NCBI GenBank assembly: GCA_964498075.1
Contig: CAZCGA010000034.1
Coordinates: 1 to 52,196, forward strand
DNA length: 52,196 nt
DNA from: CAZCGA01 sp964498075
GTDB taxonomy: Bacteria; Desulfobacterota; Binatia; HRBIN30
Reading direction: 5' to 3'
A program made the position numbers and the translations under genes. Positions 1 through 9,047 of the stretch are shown here, piece by piece. The notes below the pieces were generated by a model, which was given only the letters and a program-made list of their open reading frames with translations, was not told where the DNA came from and did no database searches. Position 1 is the first letter of the stretch. Every line of letters begins with the position of its first letter.

Positions 1-1343
<1,343 letters not shown>

Positions 1344-1464
1344 CGGCGACCGGCCTCCGCAGCATTGGCGATCGAGCCGCGCGCATCAAGGGCCTGCAGC
1401 CACCATGTGGTGACGGCCGCGTGCGGTCCTCGGGCAACCAACCCGGCGGTCACCCGTGCGAGTC

Positions 1465-1776
1465 TCACAGCTTGGCCTCCTCGGGTGCGCCTGGGGTGCG
1501 GTTCAGCCGGGCGAGAATTTCGCGGACGCCCGGCCCCGCCGCCGCCACTGCGGCGGGCGACACGATCGGCGCCGCGCGATGGGACTCGATCCATGCCGTG
1601 AGGTCCCGCCGGGCGATCACGACCCGCCGACCGATGCGGTAGTGGCGCAGCGGCCGCGTCGACACGGCGAGCGCCCGCCGCAGCGTGCGCGTGCTGAGCT
1701 TCGCCAACGCCGCCGCCTCCTCGAGTCTCAAGAACTCATCGTCAAGGAAGCCGGGCATCACTCCACACTTCACCAT
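1465..1776 (-). CDS. Excisionase-like small helix-turn-helix protein
   Basis: This 103-residue protein contains the winged-helix pattern of MerR/excisionase-type DNA-binding proteins: LRLEEAAALAKLSTRTLRRAL followed by YRIGRRVVIARRDLTAWIE. The second Met (MPGFLDDEF) is an alternative start. It lies directly upstream of the integrase on the same strand, the usual place for a recombination directionality factor. The Ala/Pro-rich C-terminal tail has no recognisable domain. Function is inferred from fold and position. Confidence 0.72.
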   Translation of the reverse strand: MVKCGVMPGFLDDEFLRLEEAAALAKLSTRTLRRALAVSTRPLRHYRIGRRVVIARRDLTAWIESHRAAPIVSPAAVAAAGPGVREILARLNRTPGAPEEAKL

Positions 1777-1820
1777 CGTCGGCGCCTCACAGCTCCGTCA
1801 CCCAGCGGTCGCCCGTTGGT

Positions 1821-3428
1821 TCATCCCAGGTCCCATCCCCGCTCCACCTCGACGCGCGTCAAGAACCGGGGCTGCTGATCGCCGAGCAGCATGCTGTGCG
1901 TGAGCCCGGTTACGTAGTACTCGCGGTTCATGTTCCGGCCGACGTGCACAAGCCGGCTGCCGACTTGGATCTCCGCGTGGCCGCGCAGTGTGTAGCTGCC
2001 GCGGCGGAAGAGCGGCTCGAAACGGTGCCAGGCCCATAGGAGACGCTGGCGTGCTGAGGCGACGGCAAGCCAGTTGATTGGACCTTCACCGCCGTCGAGG
2101 CGGATGTAGTAGTCCGGCACTTCCATCGGCCGCGAACCAAACCGCACGACCGACGACGGCGCGAGCGGATGGTTGTCGGCCAACGGCGTTTGGATCGCCC
2201 GCCAGTCCGGGCCGCCGATGCCGGATGCCTGCGGGTAGACGAGGTACACGTTGGAGATGCGGTCGACGAAGCCGCAGGCGACGCTGATGCTGGCGACGTC
2301 GCTGTCTGCGATCGTGGTCGTGTTGGCGTCACCGAAGTCGGGATCGAACTGCGTGCCGACACTGGACGCCACACCGACCACCTCGCCGGCGCTGTTGATG
2401 CGCCCGGCAAAGGGCTTCTTGCGAAACACGATCTCGATGGCCGCGCGCTGCAGCGTCGTCACGAAGCGCGCGCGGGTGTCCAGCGAGGTGTCCCGCGTGA
2501 GCGGAAACATCTCCTGGTAGTACGGGTCGCACCAGGCGGTCATCAGGCTCCACAACGCGGCCCGGTCGATCGGTAGCTGCGCCGATGCGGGGAGCTGCGC
2601 CTGCGGATCGAACAAGTCGCGCCGGGCCCGCTTGGCATCGAAGAACAGCAGGTCCTTCAGCGTGGCATCCGGGAACTCGAAGTTCAGGAGCGGCAGCCCG
2701 TGCTTGTTGTAGTCCGTCGCCACCCCGGTCGTGACCATCTGCACGAACCGGCCGATCGCATCGACAGGCGTCGCGCCTTCCTGCGCCAGCTCCGGATCGA
2801 TGGCGAGCATGCCGAAGAGGGACACCTCCGGGGTGGCCGTCGCGGGTTGCCCCCGTTGCGCCGGCGACGTGGCGCGCGGGGTCACGGAGGTCGTGACCAC
2901 CGAGCTGCTCAAGGGCCGCGCGAGGGGGTCGGGCAGCACCTCGTACGCCTGCTCTTCGGGCGGCACGGGCAAGTACAGAATCCGCTGGTCGGCGAAGATG
3001 ACGCTCAGCTCCCACCCCGTGACCTGGATCGTTCGCTCGGGCTCCGCGTTGCTGTAGTCTTCGGACTCAATTGTCGGCCCCGAGAGTCCCAGCATGACCA
3101 GCACTGGTTGCGGATTCTCCGGCCACCGCTGCAACCATATTTCGACGAGGCTGTAGGCGGGTATCAGATCCGCCCAGGTGCGACCCTCTTCCACTTCGCG
3201 TGGCACGAAGTTGAGCGTGAAGCGCCCCGCCGGTTGGTCGAGCTGCTTGCTCGTCACCAGGCTGATCAAGTCATCGGCCGGGCCGCCGCGCTCCCCCGAA
3301 TCGAAGCCGTAGAGCTTGCCCGGCCGCACGGTGCCGGTGCGCGGATCCCACTCCGGCGGCGTCTGAATGCGGAGCACGGCCCGGATGGAGCCGTGTGCGT
3401 CTGCTGGGTTGAATGCCTTTGGCGTCAT
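1821..3428 (-). CDS. Phage baseplate hub / tail-tip protein (gpD/gp27-like)
   Basis: About 535 residues. ATG 3428 is preferred to an upstream GTG (3446) because GGAGGAGGG lies eight bases before it. The N-terminus (DLISLVTSKQLDQPAGRF, then WADLIPAYSLVEIWLQRW) has the opening of phage hub proteins, in which local axes and a beta barrel are built. The middle has FRKKPFAGRI after a W...YYQEMFPL segment. The C-terminus (RGSYTLRGHAEIQVGSRLV, YYVTGLTHS) is also typical of hub proteins. It is the only clear virion-structure gene in the element and sits between the replication genes and excisionase/integrase, not in a tail-gene cluster. That is odd and could mean a satellite that alters helper tails, or a relic. 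Confidence 0.7.
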   Translation of the reverse strand: MTPKAFNPADAHGSIRAVLRIQTPPEWDPRTGTVRPGKLYGFDSGERGGPADDLISLVTSKQLDQPAGRFTLNFVPREVEEGRTWADLIPAYSLVEIWLQRWPENPQPVLVMLGLSGPTIESEDYSNAEPERTIQVTGWELSVIFADQRILYLPVPPEEQAYEVLPDPLARPLSSSVVTTSVTPRATSPAQRGQPATATPEVSLFGMLAIDPELAQEGATPVDAIGRFVQMVTTGVATDYNKHGLPLLNFEFPDATLKDLLFFDAKRARRDLFDPQAQLPASAQLPIDRAALWSLMTAWCDPYYQEMFPLTRDTSLDTRARFVTTLQRAAIEIVFRKKPFAGRINSAGEVVGVASSVGTQFDPDFGDANTTTIADSDVASISVACGFVDRISNVYLVYPQASGIGGPDWRAIQTPLADNHPLAPSSVVRFGSRPMEVPDYYIRLDGGEGPINWLAVASARQRLLWAWHRFEPLFRRGSYTLRGHAEIQVGSRLVHVGRNMNREYYVTGLTHSMLLGDQQPRFLTRVEVERGWDLG

Positions 3429-3467
3429 GCTCTGACCCTCCTCCACTCCTCGCGTGCAGCGGCCGCG

Positions 3468-3746
3468 CTACAGCTCCTTCACGTCCGGCAGTCGCTGCCG
3501 ATCGCGCCACCGGTGTACGAGCTTGCGGGCGTTCGGCGGCGCCGGGAACGTGCGCAGCGTTTCCATCTCGGCGGCGCCCGGCCAATCACGCGTCTTCACC
3601 TGACAGAGCACGACGTCGGTGGCCGAAACGCCAACGAGGTCCCACACGCCGAGGCTTGCCGCCGCCCGGCAGACCGCGTAGCCGCCGGCTTCGAAGATCG
3701 CCTTCGAGCGGTGCTCGTTGCGCGTGCCTTTGCGTTTGGCGTTCAT
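3468..3746 (-). CDS. Holliday-junction resolvase-like PD-(D/E)xK nuclease
   Basis: A 92-residue protein starting MNAKRKGTRNEHRSKAIFE. The order KG.RNE..., then VWDLVGV, then VVLCQVKTR fits the Hjc/PDDEXK resolvase fold, with Asp in WDLVG and the QxK motif as metal-binding and catalytic residues. The glutamate of the usual ExK is Gln here, as in some nucleases of this fold. Its ATG overlaps the stop of the preceding small gene (ATGA), so translation is coupled. With the DnaB-like helicase upstream it likely processes replication intermediates of the element. Confidence 0.72.
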   Translation of the reverse strand: MNAKRKGTRNEHRSKAIFEAGGYAVCRAAASLGVWDLVGVSATDVVLCQVKTRDWPGAAEMETLRTFPAPPNARKLVHRWRDRQRLPDVKEL

Positions 3747-3928
3747 CGCCGGTCCTCCCGCCGCCCGTCGACGCCGGCGCGCGATGCGGACCCGCGCGTT
3801 GCGACCTGGTCGAAGAGCGGGAGCTGGCTGCTGTGCGGCCGGCGCTTGGACGTCGAGGCCGGATGCGGGCGAACGGGTGAGGTGGGGCGCAAGCTGGCGG
3901 CCATCACGGCAGCGCGGAACCGGTTCAC
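3743..3928 (-). CDS. 61-residue basic protein with a QLPLF clamp-binding-like motif
   Basis: A small frame that begins GTGA over the stop of the helicase gene and ends in ATGA with the resolvase gene, so it is coupled on both sides. GGAGGT precedes the GTG. The product is basic and probably disordered, rich in Arg, Pro and Ser. Near its middle is SQLPLFDQV, close to the QL(S/D)LF pentapeptide by which bacterial proteins bind the DnaN sliding clamp. No family is recognised. Recruitment to, or interference with, the host clamp during element replication is an inference from this motif and the location. Confidence 0.6.
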   Translation of the reverse strand: MNRFRAAVMAASLRPTSPVRPHPASTSKRRPHSSQLPLFDQVATRGSASRAGVDGRREDRR

Positions 3929-5160
3929 GAGCTGTACCTCCGGTCCTCCGCCTGGTCGGATTCCTCGCCGCTCTCGTTGTCGCGCACGCGCTCGTCGAAG
4001 CCGACCCACTCGCTGCGAAAGAGCAGCGTGACGATGCCCCTGCGGCCGTCGCGGTTCTTGGCGACGAGACACTCCGTTTCCGATGCGTCCCGCTCGCGGT
4101 GCAGCAGCAGGACGATATCGGCGTCGTGTTCGAGGGCGCCGCTTTCGCGGAGCGAGGCGAGCGTCGGCTTGCGCTCGACGGTTTGCCCGGGCCGCGAGAG
4201 CGACGACAATGCCAGCACGACGAGGTTGCGGCTGAGCGCCATCTGCTTGAGCCCGCTGCTGATCGCCTCGACCTGCAGCCGGCGATCGCGGACGTGCTTC
4301 GGACCCTCAAGGAGCTGCAGGTAGTCGACCACGAGGAACTCGACACGTTGCTCCACCTGGTCGAGCGCGGCCGCGATCCCTTCGAGCGTTGAGGCGCTGT
4401 TGGTGAGCCAGATCGGCAGATCGTAGAGGCGTGCCACGGCGCGGGCGACCTGGTCCCAGTTCACGTCGCGCCCCGCGCGCAGCGCGCCGGCGTCGAGGTG
4501 GCCATCCTGCGCGATCATGCGCCGGGCGACGGCTTCGGACTTCATCTCGAGGGATGCGAACAACGTCGCCCGCGCCTTGCGTGCGACCGCGAGCGCAAAC
4601 TCGCTGGCGAGTGACGACTTACCCACCGCCGGCCGCGCCCCGAGATACACGAGCTCGCCGGCGCGCAAGCCGCCGAGGAGCAGATAGTTCAAGCCGGGAA
4701 ACGGTGTGACGATGACGTCGCCCGGTTGCTCCGCGGCCTCGACGACGCGGCGCGAGACGGCGGAGATGTGCTCGACCTTCGGGGCTTTGGCGGCTGCCTT
4801 CCCGGTCATCGGCGGTTGCGCTGTCCGTCGCGACCACTCGCTGTGCTCCGCCCGTGCGGCCGCGAGGTCGTACTGATCCTGCGCGGCGAGCACGGCCTCG
4901 ATGGCGATCGTGGCGGCCCGCCGGCGGGCGCCCAGCTCGTCGCAGCGTTCGTACTCCTGCAGGACCCGCTGGATGCGCGGCACGAGCGCCTCCGCGTGCT
5001 CGCGCCATTCGTGGAGTTGGCAGGAACCGTGCAGGTAGCGGCCGACCCAGACGATCGCGCCGACGTCGACAGACGTCGGCCCATGGGAGCCCGGCAGCGG
5101 TTGCGTCCAGATGCGGTACAGCTCGGCGTCGGCCGCCAGGTCGTCGTGCGCTTCAGGCAT
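3925..5160 (-). CDS. DnaB-like replicative helicase
   Basis: About 411 residues. ATG 5160 is preferred over TTG 5175. The N-terminal third is a helical DnaB-N-like region. The RecA-like domain has Walker A (GARPAVGKSS), SLEMKSE, Walker B (FLVVDYLQLL) and the downstream SSLSRPG and LRESGALEHDADIV segments, as in DnaB. It would unwind element DNA at the fork, probably loaded by the protein encoded just upstream. It overlaps both neighbours, within a coupled operon. The acidic C-terminal tail is longer than in cellular DnaB. Confidence 0.87.
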   Translation of the reverse strand: MPEAHDDLAADAELYRIWTQPLPGSHGPTSVDVGAIVWVGRYLHGSCQLHEWREHAEALVPRIQRVLQEYERCDELGARRRAATIAIEAVLAAQDQYDLAAARAEHSEWSRRTAQPPMTGKAAAKAPKVEHISAVSRRVVEAAEQPGDVIVTPFPGLNYLLLGGLRAGELVYLGARPAVGKSSLASEFALAVARKARATLFASLEMKSEAVARRMIAQDGHLDAGALRAGRDVNWDQVARAVARLYDLPIWLTNSASTLEGIAAALDQVEQRVEFLVVDYLQLLEGPKHVRDRRLQVEAISSGLKQMALSRNLVVLALSSLSRPGQTVERKPTLASLRESGALEHDADIVLLLHRERDASETECLVAKNRDGRRGIVTLLFRSEWVGFDERVRDNESGEESDQAEDRRYSS

Positions 5161-6106
5161 TGGCGGCCTCTGCAACCAGGTGTGGGCACCGGCGCCCGGG
5201 CGGGATGCTCACCTTGTTCGGGGATTCGTGAACCCGGTCGTCGGGACAGTCAGGGTTGCTGCATTCCCAGATTCGCCGGCCCTCTTCCCACGGGTTGTCA
5301 TCCGCGGCGCCGTCCCCCTTCGCCGCCGGGCTGATCTCGTCTTCCCACCGGCGGGCGCGGAGCCACGTCGCTGCATGCGGGACGTACCGATGGTTCTCTC
5401 GTTCCCAGTCGTCGGTTGCGCTCGCTGCGGTGACCGCAGCCATGAGGACTGCCGCCTGCCATGCAGTTGGGCGCAAAGTGAGCCAGGCCTTCCGCGCGGC
5501 TTCCCTGCTGCGCTTCCTCGGGTAGAGCGACCAGAACCGCTCGAAATCACCTAGCGCACCCGTCTCAGTCTCTGGCTTCTTCTTGGGTATGGGTTCGGGA
5601 TAGGGAAAGGGATCGGGAAAGGGATCGGGTATTCGAAAGGGTTTCGACTTGTGTCGGGAAGGGTTGCGGGGACCCTTCAAGAAGGGTTCGGGTAAGGCTT
5701 TGGCGAAGGCTTGTCCAAGAGTCTCGATGGTAGCTCGCACGGTGGCGAGCAACTCACGCTTGCCCGCGCACTCGGGGATCAGGTCGAGTACCTTGCCCCA
5801 CGACTTCACGACGTTGGGGTTCTCGGGCAGGTTGTAGCGGAGGAAGTTCGGGAGCCAGACGAGCGAGGCCTGATGGTAGTACCGCACCATCCCTCCCTCG
5901 ACGAGTTCGGCAAACGCATCGCTGAACGTATGCGTATCCCAACCGAGCTCGGCGGCGAGACCCGGCAACGTGGCGCGCATCGCCCCGAGCGAGGTCATGT
6001 GTGGGTGTGTGAGGAGGAAGAGAAACGCGAGCTTGCCCCGGTCGCTCAACGCGGCAAACTTCTCATCGTTCCAGATTCGAGTGTCGACGCGGCGGTAGCG
6101 ACCCAT
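5153..6106 (-). CDS. Phage-type replication protein (initiator / helicase-loader-like)
   Basis: 317 residues from ATG 6106, after GGGGACCGAGTG. The N-terminus (MGRYRRVDTRIWNDEKFAAL, then LTHPHMTSLGAMRATLPGLA) is a winged-helix domain common in phage replication proteins. A Pro-rich linker with PDPFPDPFPYPEP follows, and the C-terminal part (FERFWSLYPRKRSREAARKAW) is the replisome-organiser-like segment found in many phage O-type proteins. A Cys-containing tail (CSNPDCPDD) ends the protein. Being next to the DnaB-like gene, it probably binds the element origin and recruits the helicase; the biochemical role is inferred. Confidence 0.75.
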   Translation of the reverse strand: MGRYRRVDTRIWNDEKFAALSDRGKLAFLFLLTHPHMTSLGAMRATLPGLAAELGWDTHTFSDAFAELVEGGMVRYYHQASLVWLPNFLRYNLPENPNVVKSWGKVLDLIPECAGKRELLATVRATIETLGQAFAKALPEPFLKGPRNPSRHKSKPFRIPDPFPDPFPYPEPIPKKKPETETGALGDFERFWSLYPRKRSREAARKAWLTLRPTAWQAAVLMAAVTAASATDDWERENHRYVPHAATWLRARRWEDEISPAAKGDGAADDNPWEEGRRIWECSNPDCPDDRVHESPNKVSIPPGRRCPHLVAEAANA

Positions 6107-6312
6107 CACTCGGTCCCCGAGCCGAGCTTGGCGAGGCGGCGCGCACCGCGGACGGCCGCAGCTGCGGCGTGGCATCGCTCGATCATGTCGGCGACGTCGG
6201 TCGTGCTCCGGCCGAGCGCCGTGGCATCCTCGAGCGCGTGCGCCAGTAGCACGGGGCACAACCCCACCAGGGTGCGTCGCACTCGATCGCGGCGGTGATC
6301 GGCGCTGATCAT
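6106..6312 (-). CDS. 68-residue hypothetical protein, coupled operon member
   Basis: Starts ATG 6312, overlapping the previous stop as ATGA, and its own TGA overlaps the start of the replication protein gene. The product (MISADHRRDRVRR..., ending GARRLAKLGSGTE) is a probably helical, Arg/Ala-rich protein of no recognised family. Being locked between regulator and replication genes supports it as real. Confidence 0.6.
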   Translation of the reverse strand: MISADHRRDRVRRTLVGLCPVLLAHALEDATALGRSTTDVADMIERCHAAAAAVRGARRLAKLGSGTE

Positions 6313-6425
6313 CGTGACCCCTGGCGCTGGCGCTCTTCCGCGAGTCGCTCCACGTCGGCCAGTCGGTAGAGTCGAACGCCTGATTGTGTGCGCGTGTGGG
6401 GCAAGCGGCCGAGGCGGGCGATCAT
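6309..6425 (-). CDS. 38-residue MerR-like DNA-binding micro-protein
   Basis: Starts ATG 6425 overlapping the stop of the Cro/C1-type gene (ATGA) and ends with ATGA over the next gene. The sequence LGRLPHTRTQSGVRLYRLAD is the wing and second half of a MerR/excisionase HTH; the first helices are missing. It may be a trimmed AlpA-like regulator. Its very small size makes function uncertain, but four-base overlaps at both ends argue that it is translated. Confidence 0.55.
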   Translation of the reverse strand: MIARLGRLPHTRTQSGVRLYRLADVERLAEERQRQGSR

Positions 6426-6646
6426 GTTGCCTCGGCAACCCGCTGCGCTGGCTTGCCGCCTTGGCACAGTGACTCGATCGCTACACCGAGCGCGGCAGCG
6501 ATTCGGGCCAAGTCGTCTGGGCTGGGTTGGATGTGCCCATTCTCCAACTCGCTCAAACGGCAACGTGCGATGCCAGCGCGTTGCGCGAGGTCAATCTGAA
6601 GCAGGCCCGCCTCAAGTCGGCGGAGTTTGATCTGCGTGAGTCGCAT
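6422..6646 (-). CDS. Cro/C1-type (XRE) transcriptional regulator
   Basis: 74 residues: MRLTQIKLRRLEAGLLQIDL, then AQRAGIARCRLSELENGHIQPSPDDLARIAAALGV in consecutive helices, a complete XRE helix-turn-helix. GGGAG lies upstream of ATG 6646. It is the first gene of the leftward operon of overlapping genes and is the best candidate for the element's repressor or antirepressor-type switch protein. Confidence 0.85.
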   Translation of the reverse strand: MRLTQIKLRRLEAGLLQIDLAQRAGIARCRLSELENGHIQPSPDDLARIAAALGVAIESLCQGGKPAQRVAEAT

Positions 6647-6727
6647 TGGTGTCTCCCGCGACTCACTCTACAAAGATCTTCTAGTGTGTCACGCTCGCGA
6701 GATTGACGATCTGAGCAAACCACGAAT
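6647..6727 (-). promoter_or_regulatory. Probable promoter/operator of the replication operon
   Basis: An 81-bp spacer that is AT-rich compared with its surroundings. It contains the palindrome AAGATCTT (6673-6680) within TACAAAGATCTTCTA, and CTCGCGAG nearby. It sits immediately upstream of the XRE gene, where an autoregulatory operator would be expected. No promoter boxes can be assigned with certainty. Confidence 0.4.
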
Positions 6728-7519
6728 CTAGTCACGACGGCGCGCCGCGCTGCCCCACACGCGGGGTGGCGTGAGCCGAGCGATCGCTGGAAATGCAAGG
6801 TTTACGAGCCCGACCGACTGCCTCATCAAGTCGCCCTTGACCTTGCGCGAGACCATTCTCTCCATATCGTGGAGCTCTACAACCCGCGCCCTCACCAAGG
6901 GGTTGGTGTCCGCCGCGGCGTAGGCGCGCTCAATCAGATACCTGTAGAGTTCTTGCGCAATCGTCCTGAGCACCGGGGCCCGCTGGAACGAGCGTGACGT
7001 CGGTCCCTGTATCACTCCCAAGCGCCGCCGCTCATCCCGAATCTGGTTCAGCTCCTCGCGGGCCTTCTCGACGTCGTTGACGGCCGCCACCACCTCGACA
7101 GTCGCACGCGAAAGTGGGTGCGGGCCATCGACCAGCGGCTCACCGTCAAACGGCCAGTCTGCAGTCGCAAGCAAGCGGCGAACTGCCTGCACAGCCTTAG
7201 CTCTTCGGAGTCGATCAATCCGGTCCTCTTCCACCGTCATCAGGACAGAGACGTAGGTCTGAAGATCGCCGCGCGAATATACGATCCTTACGAGCTGATC
7301 CTTGTCGGCGCCAGGCGTTGAAGCGGCCACTTGTGCGGCGAGCTCCATCACCTTGTCCAGTTGAGGGGGCTTGATCCTCTCAGAAAGATGCCGCCAATGG
7401 GTACGCAACTGGTCCGCGGTGGGCTTGTCCGCGAGCGGCGGTGCCAAGGCCAACGCGTCATGGATCATTCGCTCGGTAGCGCGGTCGCCTTCGAATTCCG
7501 CGCAACGAAGGTCCTCCAA
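6728..7519 (-). CDS. Hypothetical 263-residue helical protein
   Basis: Same strand and upstream of the XRE gene. The predicted start is a TTG at 7519; ATG 7468 (MIHDALALAPP) is an alternative. The sequence is largely helical and charged, with a probable coiled-coil stretch around VEKAREELNQIRDERRRL, no signal peptide and no motif I can assign. It occupies the accessory zone between regulator and cargo. Nothing supports a specific function. Confidence 0.55.
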   Translation of the reverse strand: MEDLRCAEFEGDRATERMIHDALALAPPLADKPTADQLRTHWRHLSERIKPPQLDKVMELAAQVAASTPGADKDQLVRIVYSRGDLQTYVSVLMTVEEDRIDRLRRAKAVQAVRRLLATADWPFDGEPLVDGPHPLSRATVEVVAAVNDVEKAREELNQIRDERRRLGVIQGPTSRSFQRAPVLRTIAQELYRYLIERAYAAADTNPLVRARVVELHDMERMVSRKVKGDLMRQSVGLVNLAFPAIARLTPPRVWGSAARRRD

Positions 7520-7732
7520 TCTCGCACTGCGCGTCGAGCTGCTCTGACGGTCGTTCGCGCGCGGATCGAGTCCGGTCGGCTTCTCATGGCCGCAGCGTTG
7601 GCGTTTGCTGTTCGTACCTACACCTCCACGTAGTGCCCACGGGAAAGAAGCGCCGCGGCAGCCGGCCGTGGATTCCGGCGTTCGGGAGCGACCCTAGCCG
7701 CGGCGCGCGTTCAGTGTGCTATCCTCGACGTC

Positions 7733-8014
7733 GTGCGTGCACAACTACTCGCGCTCTTCGTCTTCTGCGTTGCGACCACCGCGGCGGCCGCCGACCTCGA
7801 GCCGACGACCGACGCGGTGGTTGCGCCTCCGCTCGTCACGGGCCCGGGCGTCGAGTCGTCCCCAAACATCTTCGGCGGTGAGGACTTCCACCTTCCAAAC
7901 GGCGACGTCATCGAATCGAGCCCGAACATCTCAGGCGGCCTCGACTACCATTTGCCCGACGGGCGGACGCTGATCTGCGTGCCGAACATCGCCGGCGGGC
8001 AGGACTGCCGGTGA
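7733..8014 (+). CDS. Small secreted protein with three tandem PNIxGG repeats
   Basis: 93 residues from GTG 7733. A signal peptide (VRAQLLALFVFCVATTAAAA) is followed by a short spacer and three repeats of about 22 residues sharing SSPNIFGGEDFHLPNG, SSPNISGGLDYHLPDG and the terminal VPNIAGGQDCR. It is encoded on the strand opposite to its neighbours and is surrounded by non-coding DNA on its left, like a moron or cargo gene. The regular repeat suggests a surface-exposed or adhesive role, but no family is recognised. Confidence 0.7.
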   Translation: MRAQLLALFVFCVATTAAAADLEPTTDAVVAPPLVTGPGVESSPNIFGGEDFHLPNGDVIESSPNISGGLDYHLPDGRTLICVPNIAGGQDCR

Positions 8015-8022
8015 ACAACCCG

Positions 8023-9024
8023 TCATCTTCGCGACTCGTTGGCTTGCGGTTCGCCTACCCACACGTCAGCGAGCTTGACAATCTGTAGTGCGGCGAGAGC
8101 ATCTCCAGTTGCCTGCCTCCAGAACTGCGCCTCGCCCTCACCGCCCTTCCCGGTCACTCGCCGTATCCCATCGAGCAGGGCGCGGAGGATCCGCAGTCGG
8201 TACTGTTGGGGGAGTCGTGTGCACTCCTGCATCGCCGCAGTCATTCCGGTGTAGGTAGTCAGATCGATACCACCTGGGACAAGCCCAGATTTCGGGTTCA
8301 GCGTCTGATCTGTAGCTCGCCGAAACCCCTGCAGTTCGCCCGGGCTCATCTGCTTGACGAGTTCCGAAATCCCCCGCAGCTCAATGCCCTGCTGCACTTC
8401 GCTTCGCGGATTTGAAACGGCCGAGAGAAAGAGGCGCATCGCCCGGAGTTCGTACTGGGGCGCCTCCGCTAAGCCTGGGGATCGATGCAGTCCGAAGGTC
8501 TCTTGCGCTTCCTGCGCTCGGTCGCGTTGCTCGCGGCGCTCCTGCTCCGCCTTCAGTCGATACTCCTCCACTGCATCGAGTATCCGTGGATCGGTCACCG
8601 GTCCCTCCGCAATGGGATCAAGGATCGCCAAGGCTTGCTTCGCATCGCCGGCGTTTCTCGCGGCAGCCAGAGCCTCGGTCACTCTCTCATCCTCCGCGTG
8701 GATTTTCCGGCGCAGATCCGCGAGGTGCTCCTCCACAGAATCGCGCCGCGCGCTGCGGGGGAACACTTGAAGGAACCACTCTGACCGTTCTGCGGCAGCA
8801 TAGAAGTCATCTGTGCCCTCCATGGTCCGTTCGAACGCGAGGCGTTCGCTCTCTCTGAAACTGGCAAGGTCCTGCGCCTGCTGCGCAACTGTCTCTCTCA
8901 GTTGGCGCAGCGTGACGTCGAGCGAGGCGGCGTGCGTGCGCTCGGCGACATAGAACCATGCGAGGCCTCCGCTCACCGAGAGCGCCACCGCAATGGCGAC
9001 AACGAGAAGCAACCGCCTAGCCAT
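8023..9024 (-). CDS. Membrane-anchored coiled-coil protein of unknown function
   Basis: 333 residues from ATG 9024 after GAGGGGGGAA. One N-terminal transmembrane helix (residues about 4-26) is followed by a long Glu/Arg/Ala-rich helical region with coiled-coil character (about 35-190) and a helical C-terminus. No enzymatic motif is visible. It lies just downstream of a zinc-ribbon membrane protein on the same strand, with which it probably forms an operon, and converges with the secreted repeat protein. Confidence 0.65.
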   Translation of the reverse strand: MARRLLLVVAIAVALSVSGGLAWFYVAERTHAASLDVTLRQLRETVAQQAQDLASFRESERLAFERTMEGTDDFYAAAERSEWFLQVFPRSARRDSVEEHLADLRRKIHAEDERVTEALAAARNAGDAKQALAILDPIAEGPVTDPRILDAVEEYRLKAEQERREQRDRAQEAQETFGLHRSPGLAEAPQYELRAMRLFLSAVSNPRSEVQQGIELRGISELVKQMSPGELQGFRRATDQTLNPKSGLVPGGIDLTTYTGMTAAMQECTRLPQQYRLRILRALLDGIRRVTGKGGEGEAQFWRQATGDALAALQIVKLADVWVGEPQANESRR

Positions 9025-9047
9025 TTCCCCCCTCGCCTTTAAGAGCC

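Noticed and set aside
2700..4031. A 443-codon rightward open frame opposite the hub and resolvase genes
   Set aside because: Arg/Pro/Ala-rich antisense shadow caused by high GC; no domain, and the leftward genes have clear motifs.
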